Source: DAOUMF01 sp034411955 (GTDB taxonomy: Bacteria > Chloroflexota > Dehalococcoidia > SM23-28-2 > RBG-16-64-32). From it: a stretch of 39,839 nucleotides of DNA. A program made the translations under genes and the position numbers. This document shows, one piece after another, positions 16,555 to 24,868 of this stretch. Numbering within the stretch: the first letter of the stretch is position 1; each line of letters begins with the position of its first letter. The stretch covers positions 1-39,839 of the forward strand of contig DAOUMF010000149.1 of NCBI GenBank assembly GCA_034411955.1, given 5' to 3'. The notes beneath the pieces were generated by a model. It had not been told where the DNA came from. It saw only the letters and a program-made list of their open reading frames with translations, and ran no database searches.

Positions 16555-17319
16555 ATGCGCCTAGCCGACAAGACCGTACTCATCACCGGCGCCGGCAGCG
16601 GCATGGGCCGGCTCGCCTGCCAGGTCTTCGCCCGCGAGGGCGCCCGCATCGTGGCGCTCGACATAACTGAGCCCGCCCTGCGGGAGACCGCCGCCTCCGT
16701 GGAGTCGGAGGGCGGGAGCATCATCGCCGTCCCCGCCGACGTCAGCGTCGGCGCCGACGTGGAGCGCGCCGTCGCGGAGGGCGTGCGCGCCTTCGGCGGC
16801 CTCAACGTCCTTTACAACAACGCCGGCATCTTCCCCGACGACGACACCTCCGTCGTGGACACGGACGAGAGCGTGGTTCAGAGGGTGCTGGACGTGAACT
16901 TCAAGGGGGTCTTCCTGTGCTGCAAGTACGGCATCCCCCGCCTCATCGAGGCCGGCGGTGGCTCCGTCATCAACGTCGCCTCCTTCGTGGCCCTCATGGG
17001 CTGCACCGTCCCCCAGGACGCCTACACCGCCAGCAAGGGCGCCGTACTCTCCCTCACCCGCTCTCTAGCCGTCCAGTACGGCCGCCAGGGCGTCCGCGCC
17101 AACGCCATCTGCCCCGGGCCGATCATGACGCCCCTGCTTGAAGGGCTGTTTCCCAGCGAGGAGGAGCGCCTGAAGCGCCTTAACCGCATCCCTCTTGGCC
17201 GATTCGGCCGCGCTGAGGACGTGGTCTACGCGGCCCTCTACCTCGCCTCCGACGAGTCCTCCTGGACGACCGGCACCACCTTCGTCGTGGACGGCGGCAT
17301 CAACGTCAACTACTTCTGA
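16555..17319 (+). CDS. Short-chain dehydrogenase/reductase
   Basis: A 254-residue classical SDR, NAD(P)-dependent, interconverting a hydroxyl and a carbonyl group. Visible: the cofactor loop TGAGSGMGR, the NNAG strand, the catalytic Ser in VINVASF, YTASK with the active-site Tyr and Lys, and CPGPIMTPLL. An acidic residue at the end of beta2 (VALDIT) favours NAD. Substrate not determinable. It forms a two-gene unit with the AhpD-like gene. Confidence 0.9.
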   Translation: MRLADKTVLITGAGSGMGRLACQVFAREGARIVALDITEPALRETAASVESEGGSIIAVPADVSVGADVERAVAEGVRAFGGLNVLYNNAGIFPDDDTSVVDTDESVVQRVLDVNFKGVFLCCKYGIPRLIEAGGGSVINVASFVALMGCTVPQDAYTASKGAVLSLTRSLAVQYGRQGVRANAICPGPIMTPLLEGLFPSEEERLKRLNRIPLGRFGRAEDVVYAALYLASDESSWTTGTTFVVDGGINVNYF

Positions 17320-17343
17320 GTGCAGACCCGCTCACCCTGCGTG

Positions 17344-17358
17344 CCCGCCTCTGGCGGG
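17344..17358. repeat. CCCGCC-TCT-GGCGGG hairpin
   Basis: A perfect 6-bp stem with a 3-nt loop between the convergent SDR and zinc-ribbon genes. Its core is the reverse complement of the hairpin at 16039-16055, so it may be a second copy of the same dispersed repeat. It could also act as a bidirectional terminator. Confidence 0.5.
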
Positions 17359-17432
17359 AGCCCGAGCCGAAGGCGAGTCCGCCTCAGGCGTATGTCGAAG
17401 GGCGAGCGGCACAGCCTATATTCCCCTTCTCC

Positions 17433-17660
17433 TCAGTTGACGCGTCGGGCCGTGCCTAGGCTACCAGAACCAGTCGGCCTCGTTTTGCCGCTTTCCAGAT
17501 TCTGTGATCCGTTGGTGACTCTTCGGCCGTTCGGGAATAGGGAGAAGAACTCATCTCGGCTGGCTACCTTCTGCAAGTACCCACAGAACAGGCACCTGGC
17601 GACGTGAGCTGCGCTGAAGTATTCCAGGCTGTACCGGTCGCACTTCGGACACTTGTTCAT
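17433..17660 (-). CDS. Small zinc-ribbon protein
   Basis: A 75-residue protein. The first 30 residues hold a zinc ribbon, CPKCDRYSLEYF then ARCLFCGY (two CxxC knuckles), while the last half is hydrophilic and low in complexity. GGAGG is 6 nt before ATG 17660. It starts 10 bp after the AvcD-like gene ends and shares its lower GC content, so the two form an operon. Function unknown. Confidence 0.65.
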   Translation of the reverse strand: MNKCPKCDRYSLEYFSAAHVARCLFCGYLQKVASRDEFFSLFPNGRRVTNGSQNLESGKTRPTGSGSLGTARRVN

Positions 17661-17670
17661 GGCTCCCTCC

Positions 17671-18939
17671 TCATACTTGCATGCCGTACTGCTTTTCCAT
17701 TTCCGTTTGGATAGGCGCGAAGAGCCGGTGGAAAGCCCTTGCCTTCACGCCCTCGAACAGTAGAACATCCCGTCCGGCCTTTTCCAGCAGGTCCGCGCCG
17801 TCGCCATCAGGGTAGGGCTCCACGTAGACCACCCGCTTGATTCCCGCGTACGTGATGGCTTTCGCGCAATTAAAGCACGGAAATGTCGTGGTGTACAGGG
17901 TGCAGTCGCGAAGATCCTTCCTGGGAGCTTGACGAATAGCGGCGTCCTCAGCATGTATCGCGGGGCACCACTGCATTCCCCGGTCTGGAAAGAGGACCTC
18001 CTTGAAACTGATCCTGCAGCCAGCGCAAATGTACGGTGCGGAGATCGAGTCCACTTTCTTGCCACACCGAGGGCAATCGGTTCCCTCTAGCGATTCCAGC
18101 TTGCCCAGCATCTTAGAGTCTTTCTCGCAGACTTCCCTTGGCTGACAGGGGTCTATCGGCGGGGGGTTCTCGTTGTACGCCACGGAAACGATGTTGTCGT
18201 CATCGTCAACGATAACTGCCCCCACTTGCCTCTTGATGCATCGTGACTGGGTCGCGTGTATGTATGCGACGCTCATCATGATCTCATCCACGCTCGGATA
18301 GCGCAGCCGCTCTTTGGTGATCAGACCCAAGTACGGTTCTGCACGTGACCTGATGACGCGAATGGCCTCTTGCCTTGAATGACAAAATTGCTGATTGCTG
18401 ATCACAATGTCGGCATCATCGACGCAGAGCTGCACTTGCTGGCCGTGCGGCAGGTCGGACTCGATCTGGTCTCTAATGTCATCCATCCGGAACTCTTCGT
18501 CCCCTAGCCCCCGCGCCTTGTAGTGCCGTTCCACGCGTTTCCATCGCTGATCAGAGGAGCATTGAACTGCCACCAAGAAGAAGCGCGGAAATGATTGCCG
18601 GAAGAAATCCACCTCCCCCAAATTCCTAATGCTGTCAAACACCACGCGGTTGCCGCTATTCTCTCGGTTAGCCAGGTCAACCGCCGCCCGTGCCAGAACG
18701 TCTCGGCCTTGCGAGGCTCTAAGCTCGTTGCCGAAATCTTGGAGTTCTCGCCGAGTGGGTTCCCTTTCAGCTTGCGCCGTGCTACCAATACTGCGCTTCC
18801 ACTCATTCTTGAGCGCGGTGGACAGAGAGATCACCGCGAAGCCGTCGTTGGGCTTCCTCGATCTCAGCGCCTCGCCAAGAGTGCTGCATCCGCTGCCGAA
18901 AGACCCCGTGAGACCAATAACCAATGCATCATTGTTCAC
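17671..18939 (-). CDS. AvcD-like P-loop kinase/deoxycytidylate deaminase fusion
   Basis: A 422-residue protein. Residues 1-~200 resemble a dNMP-kinase-like P-loop domain, but the Walker A lysine is replaced by Cys: GLTGSFGSGCSTLG. Residues ~210-422 are a zinc-dependent deoxycytidylate deaminase, with catalytic HAE (329-331) and PCFNC (354-358) and the substrate strand VGAVIVDDDDNIV. Between them an inserted zinc ribbon has C289, C292, C305 and C308. This kinase-plus-deaminase architecture is that of AvcD-type anti-phage deaminases, which deplete dC nucleotides; a housekeeping ComEB-like deaminase would be much shorter. The start is GTG 18939. Base composition is lower in GC than its neighbours, suggesting transfer. 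Confidence 0.8.
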   Translation of the reverse strand: MNNDALVIGLTGSFGSGCSTLGEALRSRKPNDGFAVISLSTALKNEWKRSIGSTAQAEREPTRRELQDFGNELRASQGRDVLARAAVDLANRENSGNRVVFDSIRNLGEVDFFRQSFPRFFLVAVQCSSDQRWKRVERHYKARGLGDEEFRMDDIRDQIESDLPHGQQVQLCVDDADIVISNQQFCHSRQEAIRVIRSRAEPYLGLITKERLRYPSVDEIMMSVAYIHATQSRCIKRQVGAVIVDDDDNIVSVAYNENPPPIDPCQPREVCEKDSKMLGKLESLEGTDCPRCGKKVDSISAPYICAGCRISFKEVLFPDRGMQWCPAIHAEDAAIRQAPRKDLRDCTLYTTTFPCFNCAKAITYAGIKRVVYVEPYPDGDGADLLEKAGRDVLLFEGVKARAFHRLFAPIQTEMEKQYGMQV

Positions 18940-18974
18940 CGTGACTCCCCCTCGTCAACGACTCTAACGTCAGT

Positions 18975-19020
18975 TGTTTAGCACATTTGTACGATCACGT
19001 CAAGTGCTGGCTCCGTACAA
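18975..19020 (-). promoter_or_regulatory. Promoter and inverted repeat of the AvcD-like gene
   Basis: Minus-strand TTGACG (19003-18998) and TAAACA (18980-18975) are 17 bp apart, with TGC before the -10 box, 35 bp upstream of the GTG. A perfect 7-bp inverted repeat, TTGTACG (18987-18993) and CGTACAA (19014-19020), flanks the -35 region with 20 bp between arms and may be an operator. The remaining ~180 bp to 19197 holds no gene I recognise. Confidence 0.55.
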
Positions 19021-19197
19021 TCTAATCGGCGGGGCTTTCGCATGCTTTGCAGATATCCTAACTCATACCTCGTTCCCAAGTGAAACACTTCTTCCATGAG
19101 TGCGACGTCAGGATCTTTGTCGGACGCAGAGCCCCGCCATCCTCGCCTTCTGAACCAACCACTCCTTGGCTACGGCGAACCCTGCCGCCCCGTCCCC

Positions 19198-20085
19198 CTA
19201 GCGCACCTCCACGCCCGCCAGCTTCTCCAGCGCCTTAATCAGCGCCTGCGTCCCCTCCTCGCCCAGCCCCTCCGCCTCCAGCGCCGAGAAGAGCTGCTGC
19301 ACCAGGCTCGTCCCCGGCAGGGGCAGCCCCAGCTTCTCCGCCGCCTCCAGGGCTAGCCGTAGGTCCTTCCGCTGGTGCGCCACCTTGAACCCCGGCCGGA
19401 AGTCCCGCTGCACCATGCGCGGGGCCAGGTTCTGGAGCTGCCAAGACGTCCCCGCCCCCGCGCTCACCGCCTCGATCATCACCCGCGGGTCGATGCCGGA
19501 GCGGGCGGCCAGCACCAGCGCCTCGCACACGCCCAGGTTCGTCAGCACCACCGCCACCTGGTTGCACAGCTTCACCGTCTGTCCGGCGCCGCTGGGCCCG
19601 CAGTGCACGATCTTCCGGCCCATCGCCTCGAGCACCGCCCGGTAGCGCTCCAGCGTCTTCTTCTTGCCGCCCACCATGATGGAGAGCGTGCCGTCGATGG
19701 CTCCCTGCTGGCCCCCGCTCACCGGCGCGTCCAGCATCTCGACACCCGCCTCGGCCAGCCGCTCCGCAATCCGACGCGTCACCTGCGGCGACATCGTCGT
19801 CATGTCCACATGCACCAGCCCGGCGTGCGCCCCCTCGATGATCCCCGCCGGGCCCAGCGCCACCGCCTCCACGTCCGGCGAGTCGCCCACGATCGTGATC
19901 ACTACGTCGGAGCGCGCGGCGACGTCGGCGGGGCTGCTCCCCTCGGCCGCGCCCTCCCTCGCCAGCTCGTCGATGCCCGGCCGGCTACGGTTCCAGACGG
20001 TGAGGGGGAAGCCCGTCTTCATCAGGTTGCGGGCCATCGGCCGCCCCATTATCCCCAGCCCGATGAAGCCCACGCGGTCAGTCAC
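19198..20085 (-). CDS. 3-Hydroxyisobutyrate dehydrogenase-like NAD(P)-dependent reductase
   Basis: A 295-residue beta-hydroxyacid dehydrogenase (GarR/MmsB family), reversibly oxidising a 2-methyl-3-hydroxy or tartronate-type acid. The family signature DRVGFIGLGIMGRPMARNL opens the protein; VVDAPVSGG-type LDAPVSGGQQGA marks the substrate site, and GPSGAGQTVKLCNQV contains the catalytic Lys. Its start overlaps the end of the upstream dehydrogenase gene by 8 bp, so they are translationally coupled. Exact substrate unknown. Confidence 0.9.
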   Translation of the reverse strand: MTDRVGFIGLGIMGRPMARNLMKTGFPLTVWNRSRPGIDELAREGAAEGSSPADVAARSDVVITIVGDSPDVEAVALGPAGIIEGAHAGLVHVDMTTMSPQVTRRIAERLAEAGVEMLDAPVSGGQQGAIDGTLSIMVGGKKKTLERYRAVLEAMGRKIVHCGPSGAGQTVKLCNQVAVVLTNLGVCEALVLAARSGIDPRVMIEAVSAGAGTSWQLQNLAPRMVQRDFRPGFKVAHQRKDLRLALEAAEKLGLPLPGTSLVQQLFSALEAEGLGEEGTQALIKALEKLAGVEVR

Positions 20086-21088
20086 GGCGTTGCTCCAGCG
20101 GCACCTGTGGCTTCACGCTCGGGTTCGCCACGTACTTGGGCCAGCGCCCGCGCAGCACGTCCGCCGCCGCCCGGCCCACCTCCTGTCGGAGCTGTCGCAT
20201 CGCCTCCGGCGAGACCGACCCCACGTGTGGCGTCAGCACCACATTGTCCAGGCGGCACAGAGGGCTATCCGGCGGCAGCGGCTCCTCCTCGAACACGTCC
20301 AGCCCGGCCGCGGCGATCTCGCCGTTGGACAGCGCCTCCACCAGGGCCGGCTCGTCCACCACCGGCCCTCGCGCGGTGTTGATGAGCACCGCCGTCGGCT
20401 TCATCGCCTTCAGCTCGGCCGCCCCGATGAGGTGTCGCGTCTCCGGCGTGAGGGGCGTGTTCAGGGAGACGTAGTCGGCCTCCGCCAGCAGTTCGTCCAG
20501 CGGCACCAGCTTCACACTCATCTCCTCGGCCGCCTTGGGGTCGCAGTAGGGGGCGTGGGCCAGCACCCGCAGGCCGAAGGCCAGCGCCTTGCGGCCCACC
20601 GCCCGGCCGATGTTCCCGAACCCGATGATACCGAGCGTCTGCCCGTGCACGGGCGCCATACCCGAGGCGTGCGCGCTCCGCCAGCGCCCCGCGGCGATGT
20701 CCTGGTGCAGCGGCAGCAGCCTGCGGGCCATGGCCAGCAGCAGCGCGATGGCGTGGTTGGACACCTCCTCCGAGCAGAAGTCCAGCACGTGCGCCACCAC
20801 TATGCCCTGGTCCGTGGCCGCCTCCAGGTCCACGTTGTCCAGGCCGATCCCGTAGCGAACCACGCAGCGGCACTGGGGGAGGTTCTCCAGAACCCGACGC
20901 GTGATCTGGGCCCCGGCCACCAAGACTACGTCCGCGTCCCTGACGTTGGCGATAAGCTCGTCCTCGCTGCTGGCCCTGGTGGCCACCAGTTTGCAGTCCA
21001 AGTCGCCCAGGGCCCGGCGCTCCTCGCCCAACTGCGAGCCGGGCCGGGCGTCGGCGTGGACTATCAGCGGGCGCCTGTCAACGGTCAT
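20078..21088 (-). CDS. D-2-hydroxyacid dehydrogenase (C-terminal-binding/phosphoglycerate-dehydrogenase-like)
   Basis: A 336-residue NAD-dependent D-2-hydroxyacid dehydrogenase. The NAD-binding loop is LGIIGFGNIGRAVGRKAL, followed by NTARGPVVDEPALVEAL with the catalytic Arg, GLDVFEEEPLP with the catalytic Glu and LTPHVGSVSPEAM with the catalytic His. There is no C-terminal ACT domain, so it is more like CtBP-type dehydrogenases than serA. It lies in a four-gene minus-strand block with an HIBADH-like enzyme, a MaoC protein and an SDR. Confidence 0.9.
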   Translation of the reverse strand: MTVDRRPLIVHADARPGSQLGEERRALGDLDCKLVATRASSEDELIANVRDADVVLVAGAQITRRVLENLPQCRCVVRYGIGLDNVDLEAATDQGIVVAHVLDFCSEEVSNHAIALLLAMARRLLPLHQDIAAGRWRSAHASGMAPVHGQTLGIIGFGNIGRAVGRKALAFGLRVLAHAPYCDPKAAEEMSVKLVPLDELLAEADYVSLNTPLTPETRHLIGAAELKAMKPTAVLINTARGPVVDEPALVEALSNGEIAAAGLDVFEEEPLPPDSPLCRLDNVVLTPHVGSVSPEAMRQLRQEVGRAAADVLRGRWPKYVANPSVKPQVPLEQRRD

Positions 21089-21107
21089 CGACGAGCGCCG
21101 TGGCTGC

Positions 21108-21938
21108 TTATTTCACGGTGGCGGCGGCGTTGCTAATCACCACGTCGCCGCGCTGCGTCTTGGCTTGGAGGACGATGCGACCCCCGCCCTCGTCCCACAT
21201 CTCCGTGATGACGTTGTCGCCCGGGAAGACGACGCCGGAAAACCGGACCTCCAGCCCCGTCATCCGAGCGGGGTCGTTGTCGCAGTACTCTCTGAGCACG
21301 GCGCGGCCGACGTGGCCGTATGTGCACAGCCCGTGCAGGATCGGCGTATCGTAGCCCGCCATCTTCGCGAACCCCGGGTCTATGTGCAGCGGGTTGCGGT
21401 CTCCGGACAGGCGGTAGATCATCGCCTGGATGGGCAGCGTCTGCATCTCCACGGTCTTGTCGGGTGCCCTTTCCGGCGCCTTGTTCCCGGCCTCCGGGCC
21501 GCGCTCCCCGCCGAAGCCGCCCGCCCCTCGCACGAACACCCCGGCCTCATTGGTGAACAGCACTTCGCCCTGCTCGTCCTTCGTTTCCGCCTCGACCACC
21601 AGCAGGGCGCCTTTGCCCTTGTCGTAGACGCCGGTCACCTTACCGGCCGTGGTCAGGTTCCCCTTCGGGGGAATCGGCTTGTGGAGCTTGATGCGCTGCT
21701 CGCCGTGGAGCAGCATCACGGGGTTTATCTCCACACTGGCGGCAAGCCCCATCATCGCTGGGAAACCCGGGATCACCGCGAACGTGGGGAGCACCTTCAG
21801 GTTGCGCTCGAAGACGAAGTCGAGCTCCGTGGCGCCCACGCCCACGGCGTACAGCATCACGTCGCGGTCGTCGTACTCGAAACTCGTCGGCGACAGCTCG
21901 ATACCTAAGGCTTCGGGAATAGCGACTCGTGTCGTCAT
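21108..21938 (-). CDS. MaoC-like (R)-specific enoyl-CoA hydratase
   Basis: A 276-residue double-hotdog enzyme like the hydratase-2 part of peroxisomal multifunctional enzyme type 2. The C-terminal hotdog has the active-site motif YRLSGDRNPLHIDPGFA with Asp and His, followed by GFDTPILHGL-like GYDTPILHGLCTYG. It hydrates a trans-2-enoyl-CoA to the (R)-3-hydroxy product. I chose ATG 21938, which is 5 bp after the SDR stop codon, within GGAGGGTAGG, over a longer upstream frame. Confidence 0.9.
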   Translation of the reverse strand: MTTRVAIPEALGIELSPTSFEYDDRDVMLYAVGVGATELDFVFERNLKVLPTFAVIPGFPAMMGLAASVEINPVMLLHGEQRIKLHKPIPPKGNLTTAGKVTGVYDKGKGALLVVEAETKDEQGEVLFTNEAGVFVRGAGGFGGERGPEAGNKAPERAPDKTVEMQTLPIQAMIYRLSGDRNPLHIDPGFAKMAGYDTPILHGLCTYGHVGRAVLREYCDNDPARMTGLEVRFSGVVFPGDNVITEMWDEGGGRIVLQAKTQRGDVVISNAAATVK

Positions 21939-21943
21939 TGCGC

Positions 21944-22858
21944 CTACCCTCCTCCCAGGTGGGGGAAGATGCGGCCCATGCCCTCGGCGTTGGCGTTGGC
22001 GAACTCCTCGGCGCCGCTCATGTCCTTGATCTTCCCCAGGTTGTCGCGCACCTGCTCGATGTTGACCCCGCCGCTGGGGTCGAGGAAGACGCCTTTCCCC
22101 TCCACCACCGCCACCCGGCCGAAGTAGCCGCCGCCGGCCGACCATACGCTCCCTGTCTCCGTGCACTCCTCCGAGCAGAGGTAGGCCACCATCGGCGACA
22201 CCAGCTCTGGCACCAGCTTCTCCAGTGCGGTGGGCGGCATGATGTCCTCGGTCAGGCGTGAGGCCGCCAGGGGGGCGATGGTGTTGGCGAGGATGCTGTA
22301 CTTCTGCCCCTCTATCTTGATCACGTTCATCAGGCCCACCAAACCCATCTTCGCCGACCCGTAGTTGGTCTGGCCGAAGTTGCCAAACAGCCCTGCCGCC
22401 GACGTCGTGAACACAATGCGCCCGTAGCTGTTCTGCCGCATCACGCGAAGGGCTGGCTGGGTGACGCAGAAGGCGCCCCGCAGGTGCACCGCCTGCACCT
22501 TGTCCCAGTCTTCCGCTGTCAGGTTGTGGAAGGCGCGGTCGCGCAGGATACCGGCGTTGTTGACGAGGATGTCCACCTTGCCGTAGGCGTCCAGCGCCGT
22601 TTTGACGAGCGACTCTCCACCTTCCACCGTGTCCACGCCGTCGTAGTTCGCCGTTGCCTCCCCTCCGGCGGCCCGGATCTCCTCCACCACCTGGTCGGCC
22701 ATGGCGGTGCCGGCGCCGGTGCCGTCGCGGGCGCCGCCCAGGTCGTTCACCACCACCTTTGCGCCGCGCGAGGCGAGGAGCAGGGCGTGAGCCCGGCCCA
22801 ATCCACCTCCGGCCCCCGTCACGATCGCCACTCGGTCGTCAAACCGAACTTCACTCAT
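21944..22858 (-). CDS. SDR related to 17-beta-hydroxysteroid dehydrogenase type 4 (MFE-2 dehydrogenase part)
   Basis: A 304-residue SDR that probably oxidises (R)-3-hydroxyacyl-CoA. The cofactor loop is VTGAGGGLGRAHAL, then NDLGGARDGTG, characteristic of the HSD17B4 branch, NNAGILRDRAF and the active site YGSAKMGLVGL. The C-terminal ~60 residues extend past the usual SDR fold. Together with the adjacent MaoC gene it reconstructs, in two polypeptides, the dehydrogenase-hydratase order of eukaryotic MFE-2. First gene of the block. Confidence 0.9.
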   Translation of the reverse strand: MSEVRFDDRVAIVTGAGGGLGRAHALLLASRGAKVVVNDLGGARDGTGAGTAMADQVVEEIRAAGGEATANYDGVDTVEGGESLVKTALDAYGKVDILVNNAGILRDRAFHNLTAEDWDKVQAVHLRGAFCVTQPALRVMRQNSYGRIVFTTSAAGLFGNFGQTNYGSAKMGLVGLMNVIKIEGQKYSILANTIAPLAASRLTEDIMPPTALEKLVPELVSPMVAYLCSEECTETGSVWSAGGGYFGRVAVVEGKGVFLDPSGGVNIEQVRDNLGKIKDMSGAEEFANANAEGMGRIFPHLGGG

Positions 22859-22990
22859 CTGCGACCTCCATTCGTCTGTGGGCGGAATTCCTCGTTATTA
22901 ATTTCACATTTCCCCGCCCCTGTCAATTCATGTCTCCGCGAGCGTCCGATGTGGACCTGACCGTACCCGATTCCTTGACCACCACATTCC

Positions 22991-23020
22991 TTGACCACGT
23001 TCTGCGCCACGTGCTAGACT
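22991..23020 (+). promoter_or_regulatory. Promoter of tRNA-His
   Basis: TTGACC and TAGACT are 18 bp apart, with TGC directly before the -10 box. A 13-bp direct repeat, ATTCCTTGACCAC, occurs at 22970-22982 and 22986-22998, so the -35 hexamer is duplicated 16 bp upstream. Confidence 0.6.
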
Positions 23021-23065
23021 TCGCTTGCTGCCCCGTATGGCTCGGGGCTTTTCTATCGCTAGAGT

Positions 23066-23143
23066 GGTGGGCGTCGCCTAGCGGTCTAAGGCGCCAGGTT
23101 GTGGCCCTGGAGATCGAGGGTTCGAATCCCTCCGTCCACCCCA
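23066..23143 (+). tRNA. tRNA-His (GTG)
   Basis: Cloverleaf folds by eye: acceptor GTGGGCG/CGTCCAC, D arm GCCT/AGGC, anticodon stem CCAGG/CCTGG around TTGTGGC (anticodon GTG), T arm GAGGG-TTCGAAT-CCCTC. The extra G at -1 opposite C73 is the histidine identity element. CCA is encoded at 23141-23143. Confidence 0.95.
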
Positions 23144-23176
23144 CCCCCTCCCTTCTTCACTCGGCGCTGCCCCTTC

Positions 23177-24529
23177 CTACGTGAGCTTGTCGATCAGGAG
23201 CGCTCCCAGGCCTAGCAGGAACAGGAAGACGAGCACGTCCGTGAAGGTGGTGAGGAAGATACCAGACGCGATTGCCGGGTCCAGCTTCAGGGCCCGCAGG
23301 CCCAGCGGGATGACCGCTCCCAGGAGGCCTGCCACCAGCATGTTCAGCATCAGCGCCAGCCCCACCACCAGCCCCCACCACGGCTCCCCCTGCCAGACCC
23401 AGGCGCTGACCCCGATGAGGGTGCCGAAGATCAGGCCCTTCACCAGTCCGATCGCTAGTTCCTTGGCCAGCACCCACCTGGCGTCTTCCAGTTCGATCTC
23501 GCCTACCGCCAGCCCCCTGACCACTATCGTGATGCTCTGGATGCCGGAGTTGCCTCCCTGACCGGCCACCACCGGCATGAAGACCGCCAGAGCGGCCGCC
23601 TTTTCTATCGTGCCCTCGAAAGCGGCCACCATCGCCGCCGCCAGGAAGGCCGCCACCAGGTTTATGCCCAGCCACGGTATCCGCCGCCGCGCTGATACCA
23701 TCACCGGGGCGGACACGCTGTCGTCCGAGAGGAGCCCCACCATGCGGTACATGTCCTCGGTGGCCTCCTCGCTCGCCACCTCCATAGCGTCGTCGGCCGT
23801 CACGATGCCGCTCAACACCCCATGCTCGTCCACCACCGGCAGGGCCCGTAGCCGGTAGTGCTGGATCAGGCGGGCCACCTCCTCCTGGTCCGTGTTTGGC
23901 TGGACCGCTATCGAGTCCTTGGTCATCACGTCCACGATCGGGGTATCGAGCTCCGAGATGAGCAACTCGCGCAGGTTCACCACCCCCAGCAGCCGGTTGG
24001 CAGCGTCGAGGACGTACAGGTAGTACGCCTCATCCACCACAGGCTTCCGCAGGCGCAGGAAGGTGATCGCCTGCTGGGCCGTCATCTCTGGGTGCAGGGC
24101 CACATAGCCCCGCGTCATCAGCCCGCCCGCGCTCTCATCGGCGTGCTCCAGAAGCGGCGTTATCTCCGAGGCGCTCGTCATGGTGGACAGCACGCGCGCC
24201 ATCTCGGCCGGGCCCAGCGTTCGCAGCACGTCCACCGCTGTGTCATGGCTGGTCTTGTCTAGGACACGGGCCAGGCTGGCCCGGGGCATGCGACCCACCA
24301 CCTTCTCGCGCACCTCCTCCTCCAGGTACTCCAGCAACTCCCCTATCTGCTCGCTGGAGAGGATCGAGAGAAACGCCTCGCGCAGCTCCGGTTCCAGACG
24401 CTCGTACAGGTCGGCCCGGTCAGCCGGGTGTGTGGACGCGATCGCCTCCGCCGCCTTCTCGATGTCAGGGCCGCGGAGGATCTCCTCAATCCTGTCTGTC
24501 AGTTCGGATGTATCCTGCTCGGTAGTCAT
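23177..24529 (-). CDS. mgtE: Magnesium transporter MgtE
   Basis: A 450-residue magnesium channel. It has the N-terminal superhelical Mg-sensing domain (residues ~1-130), two CBS domains (~135-255) and five transmembrane helices from ~275 on. The selectivity-filter segment is VVAGQGGNSGIQS, and the acidic gating residues of the N and CBS domains are plentiful. No M-box or other leader was seen upstream. Intergenic space to tRNA-Arg is ~155 bp. Its 3' end faces tRNA-His. Confidence 0.95.
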   Translation of the reverse strand: MTTEQDTSELTDRIEEILRGPDIEKAAEAIASTHPADRADLYERLEPELREAFLSILSSEQIGELLEYLEEEVREKVVGRMPRASLARVLDKTSHDTAVDVLRTLGPAEMARVLSTMTSASEITPLLEHADESAGGLMTRGYVALHPEMTAQQAITFLRLRKPVVDEAYYLYVLDAANRLLGVVNLRELLISELDTPIVDVMTKDSIAVQPNTDQEEVARLIQHYRLRALPVVDEHGVLSGIVTADDAMEVASEEATEDMYRMVGLLSDDSVSAPVMVSARRRIPWLGINLVAAFLAAAMVAAFEGTIEKAAALAVFMPVVAGQGGNSGIQSITIVVRGLAVGEIELEDARWVLAKELAIGLVKGLIFGTLIGVSAWVWQGEPWWGLVVGLALMLNMLVAGLLGAVIPLGLRALKLDPAIASGIFLTTFTDVLVFLFLLGLGALLIDKLT

Positions 24530-24603
24530 CTCTTACCTGCGTGCGGTCTCGTCCATTAGAGCACAGCGTTCCCCCTGTCACAACGCGCCACGGCCGTTCC
24601 TGT

Positions 24604-24633
24604 TTGCCGCCCCGTCGGCGCCGGTGCTACACT
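24604..24633 (+). promoter_or_regulatory. Promoter of tRNA-Arg
   Basis: TTGCCG and TACACT with 18 bp spacing, and TGC immediately before the -10 box, ending ~50 bp before the tRNA. The same extended -10 form (TGC-TAnnnT) precedes tRNA-His, the AvcD-like gene, the M50 protease gene and tyrA. Confidence 0.55.
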
Positions 24634-24640
24634 GAACCTG

Positions 24641-24676
24641 CCCGCCGGCAGGCAGGCCTGCCCGCCCGGCGGCGGG
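24641..24676. repeat. GC-only palindromic repeat in the tRNA-Arg leader
   Basis: CCCGCCG at the left end and CGGCGGG at the right end flank the perfect 12-bp palindrome GGCAGGCCTGCC. Nothing but G and C with a few A/T, lying between the tRNA-Arg promoter and the mature tRNA. Probably a dispersed intergenic repeat. Confidence 0.5.
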
Positions 24677-24684
24677 TCTGCAGT

Positions 24685-24761
24685 GCCCCCGTAGCTCAAT
24701 TGGATAGAGCGCCTGGCTTCGGACCAGTAGGTTGTGGGTTCGAGTCCTACCGGGGGCGCCA
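24685..24761 (+). tRNA. tRNA-Arg (TCG)
   Basis: Acceptor GCCCCCG/CGGGGGC, D arm GCTC/GAGC, anticodon loop CTTCGGA (anticodon TCG, reading CGA and wobble codons), T arm GTGGG-TTCGAGT-CCTAC, discriminator G, encoded CCA at 24759-24761. The anticodon stem has one terminal mismatch. An integrase remnant follows immediately, as at tRNA attachment sites. Confidence 0.95.
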
Positions 24762-24868
24762 GCCTTATTCCTACCTCAGATTTGGCACCTCCGCTCAGCT
24801 AGCCATGCCCCGCTACGCGTATGGCATCGGTTTGAGCGCATGGTTTCGGTCACAAGAGGAGGTGTCCG

